Shown here: in pieces, positions 29,585 to 37,844 of the stretch
How the letters are laid out: the number at the start of each line of letters is the position of its first letter
Position numbering within the stretch: the stretch's first letter is position 1
Source: Bradyrhizobium sp. CCBAU 51765
GTDB taxonomy: Bacteria; Pseudomonadota; Alphaproteobacteria; Rhizobiales; Xanthobacteraceae
Assembly (NCBI RefSeq): GCF_015291725.1
Contig: NZ_CP030038.1
Span: 5,569,001 to 5,633,000, forward strand
DNA length: 64,000 bases
Direction: 5' to 3'
Notes under the pieces: generated by a model
The model's input: only the letters and a program-made list of their open reading frames with translations
The model's database searches: none
What the model was told of the DNA's origin: nothing
Program-made: the position numbers and the translations under genes

Positions 29585-29908
29585 ATGCCGCGAGTGAGAT
29601 TTGTCCAGCAGGACCGCAGCGAAAAATCCATCGAGGTCGGACGCGACCTGAGCGTGATGCTCGCGGCCGTTCGCAACGGTATTCCCGGTATCGACGGCGA
29701 ATGCGGCGGCTGCCTCGATTGCGCGACCTGCCACGTCTACGTCGATGAAGAACAAACAAGCTCTCTCCCTCAGCCGAGCGAAGAAGAGCTCGAGTTGCTG
29801 TCCGCCGTCTCGGGAGAGCGAAAGCCGAACAGTCGGCTGAGTTGCCAGCTGAAGGTGCTGACCCCTCTCGACGAGCTGGTGGTCCATGTGCCGGCGAGGC
29901 AGTCATGA
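29585..29908 (+). CDS. Adrenodoxin/putidaredoxin-type [2Fe-2S] ferredoxin
   Basis: 107 residues from an ATG preceded by a strong AACGGAGG site. Cluster ligands are Cys40, Cys46, Cys49 and Cys87 (C-x5-C-x2-C-x37-C), the spacing of vertebrate-adrenodoxin-type ferredoxins; an additional Cys43 lies within the loop. HVYVDEE follows as in the family. It probably carries electrons from the reductase, whose start overlaps its stop (ATGA), to the Rieske oxygenase at 26266. Confidence 0.92.
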   Translation: MPRVRFVQQDRSEKSIEVGRDLSVMLAAVRNGIPGIDGECGGCLDCATCHVYVDEEQTSSLPQPSEEELELLSAVSGERKPNSRLSCQLKVLTPLDELVVHVPARQS

Positions 29909-31143
29909 CGGGGCTGGTCATCATCGGTGCCTCCTATGCCGGGGTTCAAGCCGCTCTCACTGCTCGTGACGCCGGCTATTGTCAGCCCATCACCATTGTG
30001 TGCGACGAAGAGTGGTTGCCGTATCAGAGGCCGCCGCTATCCAAGGACTTCCTGCTCGGGCGCATCAGCGAGCAAAATCTGATCTTGCGTGACGAGACTT
30101 TCTTCGAAGGCAAGCAGATCAATCTCGTTCTTGGGCAGCGCGCCACGCTGCTTGACTTGCGGGCGCGACAGGTCACGCTGGCCGGCGACAACGCTCTGGA
30201 GTTTGAAAAGCTCCTCATCGCCACAGGCTCGCGCGCGCGGCGCATCGCGGTTGAGGGCGCGGACTTCGATGGAATTTTCTATCTGCGTTCGGTGACCGAT
30301 GCGATCGACCTGAAAGCACGGCTGGCCGATGCCGCGGAGATCGTCATCGTCGGGGGCGGCTTTATAGGGCTGGAAGTTGCGGCCTCCGCGGCAAAGCTGG
30401 GCAAGAAAGTCACCGTCGTAGAAGCGAGCAGCCGCCTGCTTGAGCGTGCGGTCTCGCCGATCTTGTCGACCTTTCTTCTCGATACGCATTTGCGGGCTGG
30501 CGTCGACGTGATGCTCGACGAAACGGTTACCTCCTTCAAAGGAAACGATCGAAAAGTTTCCGCTGTCGTGCTCGGCAACGGTGCCAGTGTCCGCGCCGAC
30601 CTGGTGCTGGTGGGGATTGGCGGTGTCGCCAACGACGAGATCGCGCGCTCGGCGGGGCTCAGATGCACGAATGGAATTGTTGTTGACGAGCACGGACAAT
30701 CCGAAACATCGGACATTTTCGCGGCCGGTGACTGCGCCAACCACTTCAACCGCTTTTGCGAAAGCTGGGTCAGACTGGAATCGGTGCAAAACGCCCAGGA
30801 TCAAGCGAAGGCAGCTGGACTGGCGATTGCCGGCGCTCCCGCGCCCTATGAGAGTGTGCCGAGGTTCTGGTCCGACCAATATGACGTCAAGCTGCAGATC
30901 GTCGGGCTGGCCGGACAGTATCATCGGCAGGCGGTCCGAGGTTCGGTCGACGAAGGAAGGTTCTCGGTCTTCTATTATCGCCAGGGCCGATTGGTCGCGG
31001 TGGACAGCGTCAACCGGCCAGGCGAGCAAATGGCAGCCCGACGCCTGATTGCCGCGGGGATCTCCCCTGCACCGGAGCAGGCCGCAGACGCTTCCTTTGA
31101 CCTCAAATCCCTGGTGACAGCCGCAGACAAGGCTGGCGCCTGA
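29905..31143 (+). CDS. FAD-dependent ferredoxin reductase
   Basis: 412 residues, putidaredoxin-reductase-like. FAD-binding segment GLVIIGASYAGVQAAL at the N-terminus, NAD-binding segment EIVIVGGGFIGLEVAASAAKLG (Gly-rich, about residues 147-160) and the second FAD motif TSDIFAAGDCANHFN (about 269-283) are intact. It completes a reductase-ferredoxin-Rieske oxygenase chain with genes on both sides of the divergent promoter. Overlap with the ferredoxin stop suggests coupled, equimolar synthesis. Confidence 0.92.
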   Translation: MTGLVIIGASYAGVQAALTARDAGYCQPITIVCDEEWLPYQRPPLSKDFLLGRISEQNLILRDETFFEGKQINLVLGQRATLLDLRARQVTLAGDNALEFEKLLIATGSRARRIAVEGADFDGIFYLRSVTDAIDLKARLADAAEIVIVGGGFIGLEVAASAAKLGKKVTVVEASSRLLERAVSPILSTFLLDTHLRAGVDVMLDETVTSFKGNDRKVSAVVLGNGASVRADLVLVGIGGVANDEIARSAGLRCTNGIVVDEHGQSETSDIFAAGDCANHFNRFCESWVRLESVQNAQDQAKAAGLAIAGAPAPYESVPRFWSDQYDVKLQIVGLAGQYHRQAVRGSVDEGRFSVFYYRQGRLVAVDSVNRPGEQMAARRLIAAGISPAPEQAADASFDLKSLVTAADKAGA

Positions 31144-31203
31144 CCCGCGCATTTGTGATGGTTCTCGCTTTCGAGAGGCTACCGACAGGGACCGCCCAAT
31201 AAA

Positions 31204-31998
31204 ATGCCGAGGCTGAAGCGTACGGAAGAAGAGGAAAAGGCGCGGGAGGGAAGCGAGTTCATCGAGACCCTGGATCGGGGTCTTCGCGTGATACAGTCCT
31301 TTGGCATCGATCGCCGCCCAATGACCCTCAGCGACCTGTCCAAGAGCGCGAATCTTCCGCGGGCGACGGTGCGCCGAATCCTGATGACCCTCGTAAAATC
31401 CGGATTCGTCGTGAGCGACGAGCGGTTGTTCTCGCTAACGCCCAGGGTGCTGCTTTTGGCTTCGGCCTATTTGACGTCGAACCAAATCAGCACCGTGATG
31501 CAGCCGTTGATGGACGAGGTCGCCGGCAAGGCCAAGGAGGTCTGCTCCCTTGCGATCCTTGATGGCGAAGAGGTCGTTTTCATCGCCCGTTCGAGTCCGG
31601 CGCGGGTATTTTCGACCGGACTGGACATAGGATATCGGCTGCCGGCTTTCTGCACGTCAGTGGGACGCGTTCTGCTGGGCAGATTGGCAAACGACGAGCT
31701 GACGAGAACGGTCGACGGCATGAAGCTGGCGGCTCAGACCCAGTCGACGCTGCTCGACAAATCGGCAGTAATTGCGACAATCATTGCCGACCGCACCAAA
31801 GGGTATAGCCTTGTCGATCAGGAAGCTGAGGAGGGCTTTCGCTCCATATCGGTGCCAATTCGCCGCTACGATGGCGCCGTCATCGCAGCCGCAAATATTG
31901 GCGCTCATGTCGATCGCATCACGACCGGTGAGATGATCGATCGCTTCCTGCCTCTCCTCAAGGAGATGTCCGTCGCCGCGCAGCCCCTGCTCGTCTGA
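31204..31998 (+). CDS. IclR-family regulator of the catabolic cluster
   Basis: 264 residues. N-terminal winged helix (about 20-80) with MTLSDLSKSANLPRATVRRIL, then the IclR effector domain with GYRLPAFCTSVGRVLL and GYSLVDQEAEEGFRSISVPI, landmarks of the PcaR/PobR-like aromatic-catabolism branch. It is the third gene after ferredoxin and reductase (60-nt gap), so it probably controls its own operon through the palindrome at 29546. Matching palindromes before both amidohydrolase operons make these its likely targets. Ligand unknown. Confidence 0.9.
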   Translation: MPRLKRTEEEEKAREGSEFIETLDRGLRVIQSFGIDRRPMTLSDLSKSANLPRATVRRILMTLVKSGFVVSDERLFSLTPRVLLLASAYLTSNQISTVMQPLMDEVAGKAKEVCSLAILDGEEVVFIARSSPARVFSTGLDIGYRLPAFCTSVGRVLLGRLANDELTRTVDGMKLAAQTQSTLLDKSAVIATIIADRTKGYSLVDQEAEEGFRSISVPIRRYDGAVIAAANIGAHVDRITTGEMIDRFLPLLKEMSVAAQPLLV

Positions 31999-32026
31999 GA
32001 AGCTGCCGCCTTTCGGCGAGCACCCG

Positions 32027-32368
32027 TCATTTCAGCCGTTTCTTGTAGGCGACCGGGTCCATGTCACGGACATCCACGCTTATACTGACCACATCAGGGC
32101 ATCGCTCTGTCATCGTCCGTCGAAGGCTCGTACTCAGCTCAACCTTCTGGTCGGGCGATCGACCTTCGAGCAGGTAGACCGACAGATGCACGAAGCTGTC
32201 ACGCTTCCCAGCAACCAGGAAATCGTCGTAGACGCACGCCCGCACCTTGACGTCCTCCGCCTTCATGATCCCCGTTCGCCAAGCGGCTTCAAAGAGCGCC
32301 TCCATCAAGCCTGTTACGTCGTCGCGAGCGAGCGCCCCTTTCGAATATTCGATCACCAAGTGCGGCAT
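32027..32368 (-). CDS. HpaF-like 5-carboxymethyl-2-hydroxymuconate isomerase family protein
   Basis: 113 residues with the family opening MPHLVIEYS, including the Pro1 that acts as catalytic base once Met is removed, then VRACVYDDF, FVHLSVYLLEGRS and a C-terminal VSISVDVRDMDP. HpaF converts 5-carboxymethyl-2-hydroxymuconate during homoprotocatechuate meta-cleavage; the tautomerase superfamily also acts on related unsaturated keto acids. No ring-cleavage dioxygenase is seen nearby, so its role here is unclear. It lies 27 nt behind the cytoplasmic amidohydrolase and is probably co-transcribed. Confidence 0.75.
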   Translation of the reverse strand: MPHLVIEYSKGALARDDVTGLMEALFEAAWRTGIMKAEDVKVRACVYDDFLVAGKRDSFVHLSVYLLEGRSPDQKVELSTSLRRTMTERCPDVVSISVDVRDMDPVAYKKRLK

Positions 32369-32395
32369 GACGTTGTTCTCGTTTTTAGGTCGCGC

Positions 32396-34084
32396 TCATG
32401 AGATGAGCTCACCGTCGTAGACCGTTCGCCCCTCAACGATGGTCCGTACAGCCGTGATGTCCTTGATGCTTTCTTCCGGGACCGTCATGATATCGTCGGA
32501 CAGAACAACCATATCGGCATACTTGCCCGGTTCTATTGATCCGACTTTGTTCTCTGAAAATGAATATCGAGATGCTGCGCTCGTGTAGAGCTGGATAGCT
32601 TCCTTCCGGCTGATCCGTTCGCCTTCTCCATACACGTCGCCATTCTTGTCGCGGCGGGTCACCATGACATACATGTTGACGAATGGATTTAGGAGGTTGA
32701 TCGGATAGTCGGTACCTTGCCCAATCAACTTCAAGCCCATGACGTCGATCATGGTTCGCATGGGGAAGGCCCGGTCGGCGGTATCTTTGCCGAGAAATTT
32801 TGCCACGACAGCCGCCTTGTCCCAGAGGAACGAGGTCTGCGCGTCGACACGCACGTCCAATTTCTTGGCACGCTGCATTTGATCTGGTCGCATAAGACTG
32901 CCATGGATGACGATAAAGCGCCGTCCCTTGATGGATCTCTCAGCATTCGCGAGCTCGTAGGCGTCCAAGACACGGTCGATGGCGGCGTCCCCAACGGCGT
33001 GGACGCCGACGCGCCAGCCATAGCGATTGGCCGCTGCAACCAGGGCATTGAACCTGGACGGCTCGATAACGATGGTCCCCTTGTATTCGCGATCGTCGGG
33101 GTAACCGTCCCGCATCGCGGCTGTTCGCAATGTCATCCCGCCGTCGATCTGAAGCTTGACGCCGGAATAGCTCAACCAATCGTCGCCGAAGTCTGAAGCT
33201 GCGCCGATGCGAGAGAAGAACAGCTCCCATTCTTCGATCGTCATGCTGGGATTGAGGCCGCCCGTCGGCGCGTACATGGCGCTGATGCGCAAAGACGCCT
33301 GTCCGGCTTGCCGGACTCGTTGATGGGCGCGGAAAGTTGCGGGATCGACTGCCGCGCTAATTGCGGAGGTCAGCCCAAATTGATTGAAGTATCGCATCGC
33401 GAACTTCATCTGCTCATCGCGATCCTCGTCCGACCATTCGGGCAGAAGGGCGTGAACAAGGTCCTCCGCGGCCTCCTCCAATGTACCGTTCGGCTCGCCG
33501 GTCGATTTGTCGCGATGGATGATCCCGCCATCCGGATCAGGCGTGTCCTTCGTTATTTTCGCGAGGGCCAATGCCTCCGAGTTGACGAGAGTGAAGTGGC
33601 CAATCGGCAAGCACACCGGATTGTGGGGGGCCGCCCGATCGAGCTCCTCGCGCGTCAAGAAGCGCTTTTCGGCCAATTGCGAGACCGGGTGCCATTGTGC
33701 ACCGCGCACCCATTTCCCCTTGGGCAATCTGCCAGCGTGTTCCCCGATACGGACCAATGCCTGCTCGACCGTGGTGACGTCGTTCAGCTGCACCGTGTAC
33801 TTCATCAATCCGGCCTGCTCGACATGAGCATGGGTATCGATCAGGCCCGGAAGGACGGTTCGACCGTCCAAATCAATAACGACCGTGTTCGGGCCCGCGA
33901 GCGCAGATATTTCATCGATCTTGCCGACCGCGACGAAGCGGCCGTCTCGCACGGCGACCGCGCTCGCCACGCTGAACAGCGGGTCAACCTTGAGGAACTT
34001 GCCGTTGGTGTAAATCGTATCGGGCGCCCTGATGGACTCGCTGCGGTTCGGGCCGCCGGCGCCATGGCCACGTGAATCCATCAT
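32396..34084 (-). CDS. Cytoplasmic YtcJ-type amidohydrolase
   Basis: 562 residues; the start is taken at ATG 34084 (a second ATG follows directly) behind GAGATGGG. No signal peptide, in contrast to the paralogue at 27682. VLPGLIDTHAHVEQAG carries the H-x-H pair; GVHAVGDAAIDRVLDA and VIHGSLM supply further likely ligands. The two proteins stay alignable through the C-terminus (NPFVNMYVMVTRRD versus NPFINMYIMVTRKD). It may hydrolyse the same bond inside the cell, or a later intermediate. An operator-like palindrome lies just upstream. Confidence 0.87.
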   Translation of the reverse strand: MMDSRGHGAGGPNRSESIRAPDTIYTNGKFLKVDPLFSVASAVAVRDGRFVAVGKIDEISALAGPNTVVIDLDGRTVLPGLIDTHAHVEQAGLMKYTVQLNDVTTVEQALVRIGEHAGRLPKGKWVRGAQWHPVSQLAEKRFLTREELDRAAPHNPVCLPIGHFTLVNSEALALAKITKDTPDPDGGIIHRDKSTGEPNGTLEEAAEDLVHALLPEWSDEDRDEQMKFAMRYFNQFGLTSAISAAVDPATFRAHQRVRQAGQASLRISAMYAPTGGLNPSMTIEEWELFFSRIGAASDFGDDWLSYSGVKLQIDGGMTLRTAAMRDGYPDDREYKGTIVIEPSRFNALVAAANRYGWRVGVHAVGDAAIDRVLDAYELANAERSIKGRRFIVIHGSLMRPDQMQRAKKLDVRVDAQTSFLWDKAAVVAKFLGKDTADRAFPMRTMIDVMGLKLIGQGTDYPINLLNPFVNMYVMVTRRDKNGDVYGEGERISRKEAIQLYTSAASRYSFSENKVGSIEPGKYADMVVLSDDIMTVPEESIKDITAVRTIVEGRTVYDGELIS

Positions 34085-34104
34085 CCCATCTCTCATCTTG
34101 CTAC

Positions 34105-34123
34105 TTGTTCGACTACCGAACAT
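34105..34123. promoter_or_regulatory. Palindromic operator 3 (upstream of the cytoplasmic amidohydrolase)
   Basis: TTGTTCGACTACCGAACAT matches the reverse complement of operator 1 at 18 of 19 positions, including the spacer. It lies 20 bp before the chosen start of the amidohydrolase. Spacer conservation suggests a specific site or recent duplication of the promoter. Confidence 0.7.
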
Positions 34124-34319
34124 TAGTTCGGAATTTAACCGCCCAGTTCGCAGTTGTCAAAAAGACCAGGGCTTTGGCGATGTCGAGGACGACAGCTTGC
34201 ACCTGCACTGTGGATCGCGCTGAGCGAAATCATTCAGTCGACAGCGGGCATCCGACAAGCAGGATCGCTCCGGCCGGCGATCACAGCTGCTCTCGCGCTT
34301 TGGTGCGCGTTGCCCCTGA
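34124..34319. other. Intergenic DNA without a recognisable gene
   Basis: No frame here resembles a protein, and no strong palindrome apart from the operator at its left edge is visible. It links the catabolic cluster to an insertion-sequence remnant. Confidence 0.45.
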
Positions 34320-34523
34320 TTGTCCCCGCGCGGCGTCTATCGCAGTGTCGCTGCCCTCAGGGCGGATATCACCTCGTTCATCGAACGACACGATGCCGAT
34401 CCGAAACCATTCCGATGGACCAAGTCCGCTGATGACATCCTTGCTTCCAGCGGGCGCTTCTGCCGATACAATGCCGCGGCAGAAGACGGAGCAATGTTGC
34501 GAACTTCTGGTTCAGGACACTAG
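34320..34523 (+). pseudogene. C-terminal remnant of an IS630-family transposase
   Basis: About 67 residues read GVYRSVAALRADITSFIERH and DADPKPFRWTKSADDIL, then end in RTSGSGH. This is the characteristic end of IS630-type transposases (helical segment, then NADPKPFxWTKxAxxIL). The rest of the transposase and both inverted ends are missing, so the element is dead. It overlaps the 3' end of the convergent ADP-ribosylglycohydrolase gene by four nt and marks a junction between two clusters. Confidence 0.75.
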
Positions 34524-36685
34524 CTTGCGAGCATCGCATTCGAGGAAACGCGTACTTCTGCAGTCGAGATCGAACCGCTCTCAACGAGAAGCGCGACCGC
34601 TCCGCCGGTGAGCGGCAGTTCGCCAGTGTCTCTAACGGTGAACATCTTCTTGCCGTCGACATGCGTCTCGATACACGTGCCGGCCACGCGCAGCTCAACT
34701 TTGTATTTGCGGTCGAGTTGCCAAGCGAATGGCTCGCTGGCGAGCACGATCTCGTCGTGCACACGCTTGACCAGTTGCACACGGCCACCCTCGACGCGAT
34801 CGAACATGACTGCATAATACCGCTCACGACCCTGAACGCGGGCGGCGAGACCCCACGCGTTCGCCAGCAGCGGCGTAATCTCCGAGGTCACTCTATAGTC
34901 CCTCCAGTCGCGCGAGCCCTGTGCGATAAAGCCGAGACCGTTACCATTGGTGACGCGCAGCCCCTCCCATCGTGTCTGGAACTGGCTGACATTGTTGACC
35001 CAGGCGTGCTTCCACATCGTGCTGAGGTTGCTGTCCGGCCGCTTCAGCACCGTATCCGGCGCGCCGGACCAGGTCAGGTAGTCCAGGTAGAGTGTGCCGT
35101 CGACGCCGAGCGGATCAAGCGCCTCGATCTCGATGCCGATTTCGAAGATTGGATATGCGTGCGTCTCCGGCACCTGCCACACCAGTACGGCTTGGGAGCC
35201 GTCGGCAAGTACCTGCGCGTCGGCATGAATCTGCACGAGCTCGTCCCTCTCGTCATAGATGCTGGCAAAAAGCCGCGCGGTGACCGCGCCGCCATTCAGC
35301 TCCGACTCAAGCCGGCACTCGACACGCTGCCCCGAATACAGCGTTGGACAGGCCACGAGCTGATAGATAGGCATCGTAAACACCTCCTTGTCGAAGAAGG
35401 TGGGACTGGCTACTCGTGCGACCCGGCCTGGCGCGAGGCGGCGGAAGTCGATCGCGAGGCTGCGCTCGCCGGTCCGGCTGTGGCCGACGACGTTGCTGAG
35501 TTCGACCTCGTGCAGCCGGGCCGGCGAACTGCCTTTGGAATGGAAGCCTTGCAGGCTGCCGGGGAAGTTGAAGTTGAAACGCGCACCGTTCTTGGCGGCG
35601 GCAAGTGCCGGCGCACCGGCGAGCGCCAATCCCGCCGCAACCAACGACTGCGTCTCGATCACCGCATCAGTGATGGCGGCACCGCCATCAGCGGTCGAGA
35701 TGTACATGCGGTCGGCGATGGGGGTGCGGAAATCCGGCCCGGCATCGAGCCCGGCAAGGCCGGAGCGGATGCCGAACAGGCAGCCGACATTTCCCGCGTT
35801 GCAGTCGGTATCCCAGCCGGCCGTGTTGGCAATGCGCATCGCCTCCTGGAAACTGTTCGCGCCGTAGAGCGTCGCCAGGATGATCAGCGCGTGGTTCGGA
35901 ACGACGTGGCAATTGCCGGGAAACTTGTCGTAGCCGTAGCGATCAGCGATCAACGCCCGGGTTCGCTCCCAGTCGTTGCTGTTGTCGCCGGCGTGCCAGT
36001 CGCGGACATCGTTCACGACGCGGCGGATCAGCGCGTCCTTTGGCACGAAACCAAGGCCGACATCGATCAGCTTCTGCACGTCGCGTTCGACGAAAGCCTG
36101 TGCTTCCATCGCTGCGAGCAGCTTTGCCGCATGCACGGATTCGCCATCATGGCTGACGCGCCCGGCCTGGTCGGCGAGATAGGCAGCCTGCTCCGGATTG
36201 CCGGGGCTCACCATCGCCCATCCGTCGATGAAGATCTGCGCGCCGATCTGCTCGGCCACGGTCGTCCCGTTCAACTCGATCGAGCCGCTCTGTGGCGCGG
36301 GAATGCCGGATTTCAGGCGGAGATAAGCTGTGTGCTCGGTGGAATTGCCGATGCCGCCCCACCAAAGGACGGCGCGCTCCTCGACGATGTAGTTCAGCCA
36401 CGCCTCGCCGACCTGCTTTGCGGTCAGGCGCTTGGGATAACCATTGTCCGCAAGCGCGCGCGGAAACGCGAAGGTGCCAGAGACGTCGTCGTCGGTGACG
36501 ACGAGATGATGAGATCGCAGCGCGACATCCCTACGCTCGTTAACGTAATAGTTGATCGGCCCGAGTTCCTTCATGATCCGCTCATAAGTCCAGCCCTCGA
36601 AGGGACGGCCGAGATAGACCCCGATGAGCTTGCCAAGCACGCCGGCATAGACGCGCTCCGCGTAATCATGAGGAATAAAGGTCAT
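34520..36685 (-). CDS. ADP-ribosylglycohydrolase-family enzyme with C-terminal beta-sandwich-like domain
   Basis: 721 residues, about twice the size of a simple family member. The N-terminal half (about 8-350) has the dinuclear-metal motifs VTDDDVSGTF (Asp65-67) and AGWDTDCNAGNVG (Asp292, Asp294) of DraG/ARH-type hydrolases. The C-terminal part (about 500-715) resembles a concanavalin/LamG-like sandwich (YRVTSEITPL, YYAVMFDRVEGG). No signal peptide. It follows the LacI gene by 31 nt and is divergent from a carbohydrate-type importer, so it more likely cleaves an imported ribosyl or other glycosidic compound than modifies proteins. This is inference. Confidence 0.82.
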   Translation of the reverse strand: MTFIPHDYAERVYAGVLGKLIGVYLGRPFEGWTYERIMKELGPINYYVNERRDVALRSHHLVVTDDDVSGTFAFPRALADNGYPKRLTAKQVGEAWLNYIVEERAVLWWGGIGNSTEHTAYLRLKSGIPAPQSGSIELNGTTVAEQIGAQIFIDGWAMVSPGNPEQAAYLADQAGRVSHDGESVHAAKLLAAMEAQAFVERDVQKLIDVGLGFVPKDALIRRVVNDVRDWHAGDNSNDWERTRALIADRYGYDKFPGNCHVVPNHALIILATLYGANSFQEAMRIANTAGWDTDCNAGNVGCLFGIRSGLAGLDAGPDFRTPIADRMYISTADGGAAITDAVIETQSLVAAGLALAGAPALAAAKNGARFNFNFPGSLQGFHSKGSSPARLHEVELSNVVGHSRTGERSLAIDFRRLAPGRVARVASPTFFDKEVFTMPIYQLVACPTLYSGQRVECRLESELNGGAVTARLFASIYDERDELVQIHADAQVLADGSQAVLVWQVPETHAYPIFEIGIEIEALDPLGVDGTLYLDYLTWSGAPDTVLKRPDSNLSTMWKHAWVNNVSQFQTRWEGLRVTNGNGLGFIAQGSRDWRDYRVTSEITPLLANAWGLAARVQGRERYYAVMFDRVEGGRVQLVKRVHDEIVLASEPFAWQLDRKYKVELRVAGTCIETHVDGKKMFTVRDTGELPLTGGAVALLVESGSISTAEVRVSSNAMLAS

Positions 36686-36716
36686 TGTTTCACTCCCACG
36701 TTCATGCTTCGCCCGT

Positions 36717-37769
36717 TCAGGCCGACGTGCGTTTCATGATCTCGAACTTCAGCTCATGGCTCTTGCCCGGCGCCTCGAGCCCGCCCGGCAGCAGCCGCCT
36801 TACCAGCGTCCTCGCCGCGAGCGCGCCGAGGTCGAATTCCGGCTGCCGCACCGTGGTGAGGCCGAGCAGCTTTGCGACCGGAATGTCGTCGAAGCCGGCG
36901 ATCGCTATATCGTTGGGAATCGAGAGCCCGGCAATGCGCGCCGCCTCCATCGCGCCAAGCGCCAGCACATCGCTGGCGCCGAACACGGCAGTCGGGCGCT
37001 CTTTTCGCTCGAGCAGCCGCTTCATCGCGCGAGCGCCGGATTCCTCGGAATATGCGCTATCGGTGATGAAATCGGGCGACAGACCTGCGTCCCGCATCAC
37101 CGCACCGTAACCCTGTGCTCGGCGTTGGCTCGGGCCGAATTCGGCCTGAATCATCGCGATGCGGCGATGCCCGCGCGCGATCAAGAAACGCGTCATCTCG
37201 GCTGCGGCCTCGACATTGTCGATATAGACGCTGTCGATCGCAAGAGGCCCATCCGGCTTGTGCTGACTCTCCAGCCGTACCAGCGGAATTCCGTTCCGTG
37301 AGAGCACCGCGAGCTGCGAAGCGCGCAGATGAAAAAAGGTCGCGACGACGCCGTCGGCGCGCCCCTGCAACAGCCATTCGACGGCGCGCACCTCGCCTTC
37401 CGGACGGCCGTCGGTATCGAAGATCAGCACGTCGTAACCGGCCGGCGCCGCGACCGTCTGCAAGCCGCGCACGAGGCCGGGATAGAACGGGTTGGTAATG
37501 TCGGGAATGACGCAGGCGAAGGTCATGGTCCGCGCGCTGCGCAGCATCCGCGCCGGATGGTTCGGCCGATAGCCCAGTTCTTGCGCGACTTCGAGGATGC
37601 GCGTGCGCGTCGCCGGCGGGACGGAGGGCGTCTCAGCCTTGTTCAGGACGAGCGACACCGCGGCCTGCGAAACGCCGGCCGCGAGCGCAATATCCTTCTG
37701 CGTGGGACGGGACGGCGCCGCTATGTCGCGCCCTTTCCCCCGCTTCGTCCTCGTTATTGACGTCGCCAT
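36717..37769 (-). CDS. LacI-family regulator of the adjacent importer
   Basis: 350 residues. The helix-turn-helix (about residues 23-75) contains TQKDIALAAGVSQAAVSLVLNK, with the hinge LGYRPNHPARMLRSART after it. The sugar-binding-protein-like effector domain continues to the C-terminus (DVLALGAMEAARIAG, IAIAGFDDIP). It sits between the hydrolase gene, which it precedes on the same strand, and the divergent ABC genes. A near-perfect 22-bp palindrome five bp before its start is the probable operator for both directions. Inducer probably the transported sugar or nucleoside. Confidence 0.92.
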   Translation of the reverse strand: MATSITRTKRGKGRDIAAPSRPTQKDIALAAGVSQAAVSLVLNKAETPSVPPATRTRILEVAQELGYRPNHPARMLRSARTMTFACVIPDITNPFYPGLVRGLQTVAAPAGYDVLIFDTDGRPEGEVRAVEWLLQGRADGVVATFFHLRASQLAVLSRNGIPLVRLESQHKPDGPLAIDSVYIDNVEAAAEMTRFLIARGHRRIAMIQAEFGPSQRRAQGYGAVMRDAGLSPDFITDSAYSEESGARAMKRLLERKERPTAVFGASDVLALGAMEAARIAGLSIPNDIAIAGFDDIPVAKLLGLTTVRQPEFDLGALAARTLVRRLLPGGLEAPGKSHELKFEIMKRTSA

Positions 37770-37773
37770 TTCG

Positions 37774-37795
37774 CTTAGTTATACGTATTACTAAG
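37774..37795. promoter_or_regulatory. LacI-type operator in the divergent promoter
   Basis: A 22-bp palindrome with arms CTTAGT and ACTAAG around ATACGTAT; only one symmetric pair mismatches. An even-centred palindrome with a central CG is the standard LacI-family layout. It lies between the LacI gene and the substrate-binding-protein gene. Confidence 0.75.
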
Positions 37796-37844
37796 ACAAA
37801 TCAACAATTGTCACCAGTGTTCGAGGAAACCGAGGTTTCATCCC

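Noticed and set aside
31999..32026. Small GCCG-CCTTT-CGGC hairpin after the IclR gene
   Set aside because: Only four base pairs and no T run; not enough for a terminator call.
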